In this document: one piece after another, positions 45,782-53,294 of the stretch | Numbering within the stretch: position 1 is the stretch's first letter | Layout of the letters: each line of letters starts with the position of its first letter | Origin: Alphaproteobacteria bacterium | GTDB lineage: Bacteria; Pseudomonadota; Alphaproteobacteria; UBA8366; Aestuariispiraceae | Assembly: GCA_033344895.1 (NCBI GenBank) | Contig: JAWPMN010000001.1 | Coordinates: forward strand, 1,674,001-1,738,000 | DNA length: 64,000 bases | Direction of reading: 5' to 3' | Position numbers and translations under genes: made by a program | The notes under the pieces: generated by a model | The model's database searches: none | What the model saw: only the letters and a program-made list of their open reading frames with translations | Told to the model about the DNA's origin: nothing

Positions 45782-45820
45782 CGGGTATTCAAGATATAAC
45801 GTGCTGATGATCGGCCCGCC
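45782..45820. other. attR junction of the comM element
   Basis: The element end CGGGTATT-CA-AGATATAA (45782-45799) is the inverted partner of the left end (16 of 18 bases match). The probable TG crossover is at 45802-45803. comM resumes with LMIGPPGSGKS, and GCCCGCC (45814-45820) is the right arm of the attB dyad. Confidence 0.75.
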
Positions 45821-46688
45821 GGGTTCGGGCAAGAGCATGCTGGCCGCGCGCCTGCCCGGCATTTTGCCGCCGATGACGCCGACCGAGGCGCTGGAAGTGT
45901 CGATGATCCATTCCGTCGCCGGGCTGATGATCGACAATGGCCTGTCCCATACGCGGCCGTTTCGCGACCCGCATCATTCCAGTTCCACTCCGGCTCTGGT
46001 TGGCGGCGGCCAGCGCGCGCGCCCGGGCGAGGTCTCGCTGGCCCATAACGGCGTGCTGTTTCTGGACGAATTGCCGGAATTCCAGCGCGGCGCGTTGGAA
46101 TCGCTCCGCCAGCCGCTGGAGACGGGCCGCGCGGTGGTCGCGCGGGTCAACGCCCATGTCACCTATCCGGCGCGGGTTCAGCTTGTTGCCGCGATGAATC
46201 CCTGCCGCTGCGGCCATCTGGACGATCCCGACCTAGCCTGCAGCCGCGCGCCACGCTGCGCCGCCGATTATCAGGCGAAGATTTCCGGGCCGCTGTTCGA
46301 CCGCATCGACCTGACCGTCGACGTGCCTGCCGTGCGCGCCAGCGACCTGGACCGCCCGCCGCCGGCCGAGGGCTCGCGGGAGGTCGCTGCTCGTGTTGCC
46401 GCCGCCCGCCTGCGCCAGACCCGCCGCTTCGCCGACTATCCGGTCGACGGCCGGCCGCGCACCAACGCCCAGGCCGACGGCCAGATCCTGCAGGACATCG
46501 CCACCCCGGATGCCGAGGGCCGCAAGCTCCTGACCGAAGCCGCCGACCGCCTCAAACTCTCCGCCCGCGCCTACCACCGCGTCCTGCGCGTCGCCCGCAC
46601 CCTTGCCGACCTGCAGGACGAAGGCACGGTGCGCCGCGTCCATGTGGCGGAGGCGCTGGGCTATCGACGGGTGCCGGTGCGGGGTTAA
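45804..46688 (+). pseudogene. comM: comM/yifB, C-terminal half (interrupted)
   Basis: 295 codons including stop. It begins LMIGPPGSGKSMLAARLPGILPPMT (Walker A), then SHTRPFRDPHHSSSTPALVGGG, GEVSLAHNGVLFLDELPEFQRGALESLRQPLE (Walker B), NPCRCGHLDDPDLACSRAPRC and the C-terminal Mg-chelatase-like helical domain. It has no credible start or ribosome site of its own, so it is not expected to be translated while the element is in place. Precise excision would restore the gene. Confidence 0.95.
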
Positions 46689-47257
46689 TCCCCCTTCGCC
46701 GCCGCGATCACATCCGCTGCAATCTCCGCAGCCCGTTCAGGTGAGCCGGTGGCGCGGGCGAGGGTCAGGCCGCCGATCAGGGTGCTGAGGAGTTGCCAGG
46801 CGCGGCGGCGGCGGTTGGCATCGGTGTCGCCGTCCAGGCCCTGCGCGATCAGGTCGACGATGCGGCCCATCTTTTCGTCATAGGCGGCTTTGATCTCCGG
46901 CCCGGCACGGGCGACGTCGGGGGACAGCGCGGTCATGGCGCATAACCGGTCGTCATCGCCGCGATGGGCGGCGCCCAGATAATAGTCGGCGAAGGCGGCG
47001 ACCCAGTCCGCGCCGTGTTCCGCCTGGAATACGGGCACGGCCTCGATCACTTCGTCCAGTCCGGCGCAGAGCGCGGCGGTAAAAGCGCCGTCCTTCGATC
47101 CGAAATGGTCGTAGAAGGCGCCGGAGGTCACCCCGGCTTCCTTCGCCACCCCTGCAACACCGATGCCGTCATAGCCGTTGCGGCGGAACAGGCGCGACGC
47201 CGCATCCACCATTTTCTGCTGTGTATCCCGCTTTCGGTCCGGATTTCTGGCCATCAT
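46685..47257 (-). CDS. TetR family regulator
   Basis: 190 aa. RDTQQKMVDAASRLFRRNGYDGIGVAGVAKEAGVTSGAFYDHFGSKDGAFTAAL is the TetR HTH. The C-terminal region (HRGDDDRLCAMTALSPDVARAGPEIKAAY) resembles the NemR/AcrR-like ligand-binding type. It is divergent from the Tat-exported YdhR-like gene, with two palindromes between them, and overlaps the end of comM by 4 bp (convergent). Confidence 0.9.
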   Translation of the reverse strand: MMARNPDRKRDTQQKMVDAASRLFRRNGYDGIGVAGVAKEAGVTSGAFYDHFGSKDGAFTAALCAGLDEVIEAVPVFQAEHGADWVAAFADYYLGAAHRGDDDRLCAMTALSPDVARAGPEIKAAYDEKMGRIVDLIAQGLDGDTDANRRRRAWQLLSTLIGGLTLARATGSPERAAEIAADVIAAAKGD

Positions 47258-47297
47258 CCACCAAAAAGATACCGATCACTATATTTCTCATTGAAAC

Positions 47298-47337
47298 ATA
47301 GCGACCGCTATATTAATTGACATAGCGATCGTTATGT
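47298..47337. promoter_or_regulatory. Operator pair between TetR and YdhR-like genes
   Basis: ATAGCG-AC-CGCTAT (47298-47311) is a perfect palindrome. ACATAGCGATCGTTATGT (47320-47337) is a near-perfect one sharing the ATAGCG half-site. They are about 22 bp apart centre to centre, suiting cooperative TetR binding that controls both genes. Confidence 0.6.
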
Positions 47338-47378
47338 TAATGCGCAGGACGGTCGTTTTCAACAATCGAGAGGTCACG

Positions 47379-48176
47379 ATGAATTCGAAATCCCCCGGAT
47401 CAAGTGCCGGGATCGACCGCCGCGGGGTCCTGAGGGCCGGTGCCGCCGGTCTCGGTCTCGGTCTTGGCGCGGCACTCGCCGGCATCCCGTTCCGCATGGC
47501 GGCGGCGGACATTCAGACGCAATCAAAGGAAGAGAGAATGAAACAGGAAGCCTTCGTTTACACGGAATTGCAGATTTCCGTGCCCTTCGACCAGGTCCCC
47601 TGGCGGGACATCAATGCCGCGATCCGCGCCCTGCCGGGATTCCGGAACAAGACCTGGCTCAGCGGTGTCGGCAACAACTCGGCCGGCGGCATCTACAGTT
47701 TCGAGACGGTGGCCGATGCCGAGGCCTTCGTGACCGGCTACTTCCCGGACGAGGCGCGGAAGTTCGGGGTTGCCCAGACAACGCGCATCTTCGACGCCGT
47801 CGCGACGGAAGAGGCCAGCCGGGAGATGAACTCGGTCCATTATCCGGGTGGCACGCTGGACGCGGAACCGGGCGCCTTCGTCTATACGGAGGTCTGGCTG
47901 AGCGCCCTGCCGTTCGACAATGCGCCCTGGCGCCAGTTCAATCCGGTCCTGAAACAGCAACCGGGCCTGATGTCGAAGACGTGGCTCAGCGGCCTGCATA
48001 CCGGCACGCCGGGCGGGATCTATGCTTTCGATACGGTCGAGAACGCGACTTCCTTCGCGCTGAACTATTTCCCGACCGAAGCAAAGGCGCTGAACGCCGC
48101 GTTCTACACGCGGGTCTTTGATGCCAAGCCGACGGCGGCGGCGAGCCGTGAGATGAATTCGCCCTTCTATATCTGA
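47379..48176 (+). CDS. Tat-exported tandem YdhR-like monooxygenase-fold protein
   Basis: 265 aa. The N-terminus, GIDRRGVLRAGAAGLGLGLGAALAG, is a twin-arginine signal. The mature part is two similar ~95-residue units: FVYTELQISVPFDQVPWR…KTWLSG…GGIYSFETV…REMNSVHY and FVYTEVWLSALPFDNAPWR…KTWLSG…GGIYAFDTV…REMNSPFY. Each resembles YdhR-type dimeric alpha-beta-barrel proteins, so the duplication would form an internal pseudo-dimer. A periplasmic oxidative role is possible. Probably controlled by the divergent TetR. Confidence 0.75.
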   Translation: MNSKSPGSSAGIDRRGVLRAGAAGLGLGLGAALAGIPFRMAAADIQTQSKEERMKQEAFVYTELQISVPFDQVPWRDINAAIRALPGFRNKTWLSGVGNNSAGGIYSFETVADAEAFVTGYFPDEARKFGVAQTTRIFDAVATEEASREMNSVHYPGGTLDAEPGAFVYTEVWLSALPFDNAPWRQFNPVLKQQPGLMSKTWLSGLHTGTPGGIYAFDTVENATSFALNYFPTEAKALNAAFYTRVFDAKPTAAASREMNSPFYI

Positions 48177-48302
48177 TGCGGAATCGGGGGGCCGGACCGG
48201 TCTCCCGAACCCTGCCGGGCTTTGGCCCTGTTGCATCCTGCGGGAAATGCGAACACCCTGACCATCGTGGAGCGCCAGGGAGTCGCGACAAGCGGAGGTT
48301 GC

Positions 48303-49601
48303 ATGAAACGGGGAGAAAGCCAGACCGGCGGGATGGCGTTGCGGGGGGCCCTGGCGCCGGTGGCGGCGTTGCTGGTCAGCGTGGCGTTGCTGCTGATGGG
48401 CAACGGGCTGCAGGGGACGCTGTTGCCGATCCGGGGCGTAGCGGAATCCTTCTCCAATCTGCAGATCGGCGTCCAGGGGACCTTCTATTTTCTGGGCTTC
48501 ACAATCGGCTGCTTCACCGGGCCCTATCTGTTGAGCCGCGGCGGGCATATCCGCACCTTCATGGCGATGGCGTCGCTGACCTCGGTAACGGCGCTGCTGC
48601 ATGCCATGATGCCGGAACCCTATCTTTGGGCCGCCCTGCGCGGGATCACCGGCTATTGCTTCGCCGTTCTGTACATCGTCATCGAAAGCTGGCTGAACGA
48701 GAAATCCACCAATGCCAATCGCGGGACGGTGTTTTCAGTCTATACCATCGTCAATCTGACGGTGGTGACGATCGGGCAGATGATGGTCGGGCTGGCATCG
48801 CCGGAGACGTTTCTGCTGTTCGCGGTCACATCGATCCTGATCTCGGTATCGGCGCTGCCGCTGGCCTTCACCACCTCGGCCTCACCGAGCCCGGCGACCC
48901 CGATCCGGGCCAATCTGAAGCGCCTCTACCGGATTTCTCCGGTGGGCTTCGTCGGCTGCGCGGCGGTCGGGTTCGCGAATGGCGCCTTCTGGGCGCTGGC
49001 GCCGCTCTTCGCCCAGTCGCACGGCCTCGACCCGTCCGGTGTCGGCCTGTTCATGAGCGCGATCGTGCTAGGCGGGGCGGTGGCGCAATGGCCCTTCGGG
49101 GCGCTGTCCGACCGGGTCGACCGCCGCTATGTCGTGATCGCCGCGGCGGCGCTGGCCTGCGTCGCCGGCCTCGCCCTGACCTTCCTTGCGGGGGACAATC
49201 TCTGGGCGCTGCTGGGCATCGGCGCCCTGCTGGGGGCCGGGGCGATGCCGGTCTATGCGCTGTCCGTCGCCCATGCCAACGACCATGCCAGACCCGACCA
49301 GATGGTCGAAGTGTCCAGCGGCCTGCTGCTGGTCTTCGGTGCCGGGGCGGCGATGGGGCCGGTGCTGGCGTCCCTGCTGCAATCCGGCCTGCCGTTTCCG
49401 GCGCTGTTCACCTATACCGCGCTGATCCACGGCGCGCTGGTCGCCTTCGTCCTGTGGCGCCTGCTGCGCCGCGGTCCGGTGGCGCGCGAGGATCGGGTCA
49501 CCTTCACGCGGTCTGCCGTCGCGGCGCAGACCCTGTCCGAAACGGGGACCGTCGCGGCGGAATCGATCGGCCGCGACAAGCAGCCGGACGAACGCTCCTG
49601 A
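48303..49601 (+). CDS. MFS transporter
   Basis: 432 aa with twelve predicted helices. GVQGTFYFLGFTIGCFTGPYLL, LRGITGYCFAVLYIVIESWLNEKS, and the mid-protein AQWPFGALSDRVDRRYVVIAAAA (the A-like loop 8-9 motif) mark the major facilitator family, of the YfcJ/UMF-like group that includes small-molecule efflux pumps. The ATG at 48303 is the first good start before helix 1; the frame is open further. Substrate unknown. Confidence 0.88.
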   Translation: MKRGESQTGGMALRGALAPVAALLVSVALLLMGNGLQGTLLPIRGVAESFSNLQIGVQGTFYFLGFTIGCFTGPYLLSRGGHIRTFMAMASLTSVTALLHAMMPEPYLWAALRGITGYCFAVLYIVIESWLNEKSTNANRGTVFSVYTIVNLTVVTIGQMMVGLASPETFLLFAVTSILISVSALPLAFTTSASPSPATPIRANLKRLYRISPVGFVGCAAVGFANGAFWALAPLFAQSHGLDPSGVGLFMSAIVLGGAVAQWPFGALSDRVDRRYVVIAAAALACVAGLALTFLAGDNLWALLGIGALLGAGAMPVYALSVAHANDHARPDQMVEVSSGLLLVFGAGAAMGPVLASLLQSGLPFPALFTYTALIHGALVAFVLWRLLRRGPVAREDRVTFTRSAVAAQTLSETGTVAAESIGRDKQPDERS

Positions 49602-49613
49602 AGGCGCGTTTCC

Positions 49614-49940
49614 TTAGCCCGCCTCATGATCGATCCGCGGCGCGGTAACGGCCGCCTGCGCGTCAAAATTGGCGGCAAGGCGCATTTCGCGCAGCGGACG
49701 GACCCGTTCGATGGACTGACGATAGATCGGATGCGCCTTGTAGGCCGCCAGGGCCGCCTCGTCGTCGAATTCGCCATAGACCACGATATCGACCTCGCGG
49801 CTCAGGGGGTCGGTCTTCTGGTTCAGGCCGACTTCCAGTAGGCGGGCATGGGGGATGTCGGTCAGGATCGACAGACCGTCGCGCAGGCGTTCGGCGTCGA
49901 CCCCGTCCCGGGCGGTGAAAAAGACGAAATGGCGGATCAT
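49614..49940 (-). CDS. Dabb-domain (stress-responsive alpha/beta barrel) protein
   Basis: 108 aa. MIRHFVFFTARDGVDAERLRDGLSIL…EVGLNQKTDPLSREVDIVVYGEFDDEAALAAYKAHPIYRQSIERVRPL is the Dabb ferredoxin-like fold. Members act as small binding or oxygenase proteins in some catabolic paths. It is the last gene of the minus-strand cluster headed by a glutathione transferase. Confidence 0.85.
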   Translation of the reverse strand: MIRHFVFFTARDGVDAERLRDGLSILTDIPHARLLEVGLNQKTDPLSREVDIVVYGEFDDEAALAAYKAHPIYRQSIERVRPLREMRLAANFDAQAAVTAPRIDHEAG

Positions 49941-49959
49941 CTGTCTTCAGCAACCCCAA

Positions 49960-50925
49960 TCACGGCGTGCGCAGGAAGGTCAGCGCCCCGGCGATGCGGT
50001 CTTCCGCCTGCCGGACGATGCGCTGCAGGATGTCGGCGGCGGGTTCGACGGCATGGACCAGATCGATCGCCTCGCCGACGATCACGGCCGCCTCGTTGAA
50101 GTCACCCTTGTCCAGGGCGGCATTGTAGGCGGCGCGGATGGTGTCGACCTGGGGCAGCATGGCGGCGGGGTCGTCATGCCAGCGGTCGGTGAAATCATTG
50201 CGCAGCGTGCGCAGATTCCAGTCCTTCGGCCAGTCCTTGTCACGGGCGATGTCGAAGACCGTGCTACGGATCGTGCGGTCGCCGCTGGCGGTTTCCATGG
50301 TCTTTTTGGCGCCGGGCCTGGCCAGCGATTCCTCGGCCGCGCAGAAGGCGGTACCGACCAGTACGCCCTGCGCCCCCAGCATCAGGGCGGCGGCCAGCCC
50401 GCGGCCGTCGGCGATGCCGCCCGCCGCCAGGACCGGTCGGTCGGGCACGGCATCGACCACGGCGGCGACCAGGGGCAGGGTGGCCCGCGCGCCGCCATGG
50501 CCGCCGGCTTCGGTCCCTTGCGCCACGATGATATCCGCGCCCTTGTCGGCGGCGTCTTTCGCGCCTTCGACGGTCTGAACCTGAGCGATCAGCGTGACGC
50601 CCGCATCGCGCACCTTGCCGGCATAGGGGGCGATGTCGCCGAAGGACAGGAACACCGCCTCCGGCCCATAGGACAAGGCGACGTCCAGGACGCCCGGATC
50701 CTGATCCAGGGCCCAGGTGATGGCGCCGAAGCCGAAACGCTTGCCGCGCAATGCGTCCAGTTCCTGACGGATCCAGGCGCTGTCGCAATAGCCGCCGCCC
50801 AGCAGGCCCAGTCCACCGGCGGTGGAGACCGCCGCGGCCAGTTCGGCGCCGCTGACGCCCGCCATGGGCGCCAGAACGACGGGGTGTTCGATCCCCAGAA
50901 GATCGGTCAGTCCGGTTTTCAACAT
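49960..50925 (-). CDS. Nitronate monooxygenase family FMN protein
   Basis: 321 aa. It is an FMN-dependent oxidoreductase that oxidises nitronates or related compounds. TDLLGIEHPVVLAPMAGVSGAELAAAVSTAGGLGLLGGG at the N-terminus, IIVAQGTEAGGHGG, and LAAGGIADGRGLAAALMLGAQGVLVGTAF are the flavin-binding signatures. The ATG at 50925 is followed by the conserved start TGLTDLLGIEHPV; upstream residues are shadow sequence. It lies 43 bp after the tautomerase gene. Confidence 0.92.
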   Translation of the reverse strand: MLKTGLTDLLGIEHPVVLAPMAGVSGAELAAAVSTAGGLGLLGGGYCDSAWIRQELDALRGKRFGFGAITWALDQDPGVLDVALSYGPEAVFLSFGDIAPYAGKVRDAGVTLIAQVQTVEGAKDAADKGADIIVAQGTEAGGHGGARATLPLVAAVVDAVPDRPVLAAGGIADGRGLAAALMLGAQGVLVGTAFCAAEESLARPGAKKTMETASGDRTIRSTVFDIARDKDWPKDWNLRTLRNDFTDRWHDDPAAMLPQVDTIRAAYNAALDKGDFNEAAVIVGEAIDLVHAVEPAADILQRIVRQAEDRIAGALTFLRTP

Positions 50926-50968
50926 GGCTGTTCCACCCTTTCGTTCCGACGCCCGTTGCGGCGTTGCT

Positions 50969-51193
50969 CTATCGGGCCTGCTGCGCCCGGTATTCGCGGG
51001 TCGGGATGCCCCGAAGCCCCCAGTTGTCGAGGCTGACCTCGTCGATGACCACAAAGGTCGTGGCCGGGTCCTTGTCAAGGACGCGGACCAGCAGATCGGT
51101 GACCCCGGCGATCAGCGCCTTCTTCTGCTCCACCGACGGGCCGGTGCCCGCCGGGCCGCCTTCGCGGGTTACCTTGATGTTCACATAGGGCAT
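50969..51193 (-). CDS. 4-oxalocrotonate tautomerase family protein
   Basis: 74 aa. MPYVNIKVTREG gives the catalytic Pro1 after Met removal, and the sequence VEQKKALIAGVTDLLVRVLDKDPATTFVVIDEV is typical of the 4-OT family. It probably isomerises an unsaturated keto acid in the pathway of this cluster. Confidence 0.9.
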   Translation of the reverse strand: MPYVNIKVTREGGPAGTGPSVEQKKALIAGVTDLLVRVLDKDPATTFVVIDEVSLDNWGLRGIPTREYRAQQAR

Positions 51194-51203
51194 GGATTTT
51201 CCT

Positions 51204-51584
51204 TCATGTTTCAGTTTCGAAATGAAATACCTTGGCCAGAATCCACCAGCGGTCCCGGTCGAAAACCAGCGTCAGGAAGTCGGTATAGACCCGGCCCATC
51301 ATCGCCATTTCGACCCTGGCAAAGGCCATGTTCGGGCCGCCGATCTGGATGGCCAGAACCCTGTCGCGGCGGACCTGTCCGGTCTGCGACGGCGGGGTCC
51401 GGGCGTCGACCAGGGCGAAATATTCCGGCACCGACAGGTTGGTGCGATGTCCGTCGACCGTGTTCACGTAACGGGCGTCCGGATGGAAGATCTCACCGAG
51501 GCGCTTGGTGTCGGCGTGATAGAGACCGTCGAAATAGGTCTGCATCAGGCCGAGAATGGCGCGATGGGCCGTGTCCGTATTCAT
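51204..51584 (-). CDS. SnoaL/NTF2-like protein
   Basis: 126 aa. ILGLMQTYFDGLYHADTKRLGEIFHPDARYVNTVDGHRTNLSVPEYFALVDAR and FARVEMAMMGRVYTDFLTLVFDRDRWWILAKVFHFE are the cone fold of putative lumazine-binding/SnoaL-like enzymes. It starts 3 bp after the GST stop and so is co-transcribed. Substrate unknown. Confidence 0.85.
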   Translation of the reverse strand: MNTDTAHRAILGLMQTYFDGLYHADTKRLGEIFHPDARYVNTVDGHRTNLSVPEYFALVDARTPPSQTGQVRRDRVLAIQIGGPNMAFARVEMAMMGRVYTDFLTLVFDRDRWWILAKVFHFETET

Positions 51585-51587
51585 CGC

Positions 51588-52196
51588 TCAGACCAGTCCC
51601 TCGGCGGTCAGCGCGGCCTGGGTGGTCGGACGGGCGGCCACCCGCGCGACGAAGGCCTTCAGCTTCGGCCAGCCCGCCAGGTCGATGCCGACGAAATTCG
51701 CCCAGTTCGACACGACGAACAGATAGGCGTCGGCAACCGTGAAGGCGCTGCCCAGCAGGTGGGCCCGACCGTCGGCCAGCAGGCTTTCGATATAATCGAA
51801 CTTCTGCGCCACGGCCTTGCCCGCGGACTGTCTGTCGGCGTCGCTGGCACCGGCATGGAAGAACGGGCCGAAGGCCTTGTGCAGTTCCGATGCGATATAG
51901 TTCAGGTGCTCCTGAAGGCGCGCCCGCTCGACGGTGCCGGCAGCCGGCGCCAGGCCGCTGCCGGGATTCGTATCGGCAATGTATTGCAGGATCGACGCGC
52001 CCTCGGTCAGGACCTCGCCGCTGTCCAGTTGCAGCGCCGGGACATAGCCCTTGGCATTGACGTTCCGGTAATCCGAACCGTCGGCGGTCGTCTTGGCGTC
52101 GGTGTCGACCTGGTCCAGATCGAACGCGGCGCCGACTTCGCGCAGCGCGATATGAGAGGCCAGGGAACAGGCACCGGGTTTCATATAAAGCTTCAT
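51588..52196 (-). CDS. Glutathione S-transferase (beta-like)
   Basis: 202 aa. KLYMKPGACSLASHIALREVGAAFDLDQVD is the beta-class N-terminus (Ser/Cys region), NAKGYVPALQLDSGEVLTEGASILQYIAD follows the cis-Pro and glutathione site, and AFTVADAYLFVVSNWANFVGIDLAGWPKL is the C-terminal helical domain. It heads a five-gene minus-strand cluster and is divergent from a LysR gene. Confidence 0.92.
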   Translation of the reverse strand: MKLYMKPGACSLASHIALREVGAAFDLDQVDTDAKTTADGSDYRNVNAKGYVPALQLDSGEVLTEGASILQYIADTNPGSGLAPAAGTVERARLQEHLNYIASELHKAFGPFFHAGASDADRQSAGKAVAQKFDYIESLLADGRAHLLGSAFTVADAYLFVVSNWANFVGIDLAGWPKLKAFVARVAARPTTQAALTAEGLV

Positions 52197-52272
52197 GATC
52201 GTCAGCCTTCCAGTAGTGAGACGGTTGAGGCCGGTCCGAATTCCGATCCGGCCCCCTCAATCTGGCGCGATA

Positions 52273-52307
52273 AATGATAGATAGATAATGATAGTTTCTG
52301 ATAAACT
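52273..52307. promoter_or_regulatory. LysR-type operator region
   Basis: AGTTT-CTGAT-AAACT (52293-52307) is a perfect T-N11-A-type LysR box in the GST/LysR divergent gap. An AATGATAG direct repeat (52273-52280 and 52287-52294) overlaps its edge. It is likely the LysR protein's site controlling both directions. Confidence 0.55.
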
Positions 52308-52341
52308 TGATAAAATGAACTAATCATATTGGGCGAGAACC

Positions 52342-53241
52342 GTGATCACCCACGAACAATTGCGCGTCCTGCAAGCCGTGGTCGGCGAGGGGACGTTCCG
52401 CGCCGCGGCGGAAAGGCTGCACAAGACCCAGCCGGCGGTCAGCCACATGATCAAGCAGCTGGAAACGGTGACGGGCGTGACCCTGCTGTCGCGCGACGGT
52501 TACCGACCGGTCCTGACGCCCGCGGGACGGGCCTTCCACCGTCAGGCCTGTATCGTGCTGAACCAGATGCAGGAGCTGCAGACCCTGGCGGACCGGCTGG
52601 CCGAACGGCAGGAGCCGGAAGTCGCGCTGTCCGTATCCGCCACCTGTCCGATGGCGCCGATCCTGTCGATTGTCGGCGATGTGGGACGCCGTTATCCGCA
52701 GACGCATATCAAGCTGGCGACGGATGTTCTGGGCGGTGCGGCAGACCGGCTGATGCATGGCACGGCGGATATCATCGTTGCCCCGGACAACAGCGCACCG
52801 CTGGACGAGGTCGAGGGCGTGCCCTTTCTGGAGCTCGACATCATTCCCGTTGCACGCCCGGGCTATGGTCCCGCGCCGGGCACCGGACCGATCGAAAACG
52901 CGGCCATGCGCGCCTTTGTTCAGGTCGTCGTGGCAGGGACCGGGCGCGGCGCCTATGACCAGACCCGCGACGTCCTGCCGGACGGGCTGCGCTGGACCGT
53001 GACGGACTTCGCAGCGAAGAGGGAGATTCTGTTGGCCGGCATGGGCTGGGGCGGCATGCCGGAACATATGATCCGGCAGGATCTGGAGTCAGGCGCGTTG
53101 GTCCGGCTCGACCTCGCCGGCTATCCGGTGCGCCATTCGCGCCTGATGGTAATGCGTCGACGAGACCGCCGGGGCGGCCTGGTGGGAGAGGCGCTGTGGC
53201 AGGCGCTGGCGGAGGCGGGAGAAATGTCGGAAAAGACGTGA
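52342..53241 (+). CDS. LysR family regulator
   Basis: 299 aa with a GTG start. The winged HTH reads LRVLQAVVGEGTFRAAAERLHKTQPAVSHMIKQLETVTGVTLLSR. The substrate-binding domain starts about residue 90. LAGMGWGGMPEHMI near the C-terminus is typical of LysR effector domains. It is divergent from the glutathione transferase cluster and probably its activator. Confidence 0.92.
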   Translation: MITHEQLRVLQAVVGEGTFRAAAERLHKTQPAVSHMIKQLETVTGVTLLSRDGYRPVLTPAGRAFHRQACIVLNQMQELQTLADRLAERQEPEVALSVSATCPMAPILSIVGDVGRRYPQTHIKLATDVLGGAADRLMHGTADIIVAPDNSAPLDEVEGVPFLELDIIPVARPGYGPAPGTGPIENAAMRAFVQVVVAGTGRGAYDQTRDVLPDGLRWTVTDFAAKREILLAGMGWGGMPEHMIRQDLESGALVRLDLAGYPVRHSRLMVMRRRDRRGGLVGEALWQALAEAGEMSEKT

Positions 53242-53294
53242 CGTCAAGGTGATCGCACCCTAGGGTCGCATCGATACGGTGAGGCGAGGAGACG

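Larger units (their letters stand above)
37463..45803. mobile_element. Serine-recombinase integrative element inserted in comM
   Basis: About 8.34 kb of lower-GC DNA splits comM between its N-domain and Walker A. It encodes a 604-aa large serine recombinase at its right end, a resolvase, a ParB-domain protein, an HNH nuclease, a CoiA-like nuclease, an Rx5H protein and an Abi_C protein. Both junctions share TG; the reconstructed attB is GGCGGGC-N10-TG-N10-GCCCGCC. Ends carry an 18-bp inverted repeat with 16 matches. No conjugation, replication or phage structural gene is present, so it is an integrative, mobilisable or satellite-type island rather than a complete ICE or prophage. Confidence 0.9.

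Noticed and set aside
43942-45792. Longer start of the large serine recombinase at 45792 (TTG)
   Set aside because: The extra 12 codons run into the attR inverted repeat; ATG at 45756 begins the conserved catalytic domain.
37463-45803. Prophage or complete conjugative element
   Set aside because: No capsid, tail, terminase, relaxase, type IV secretion or replication genes are present.
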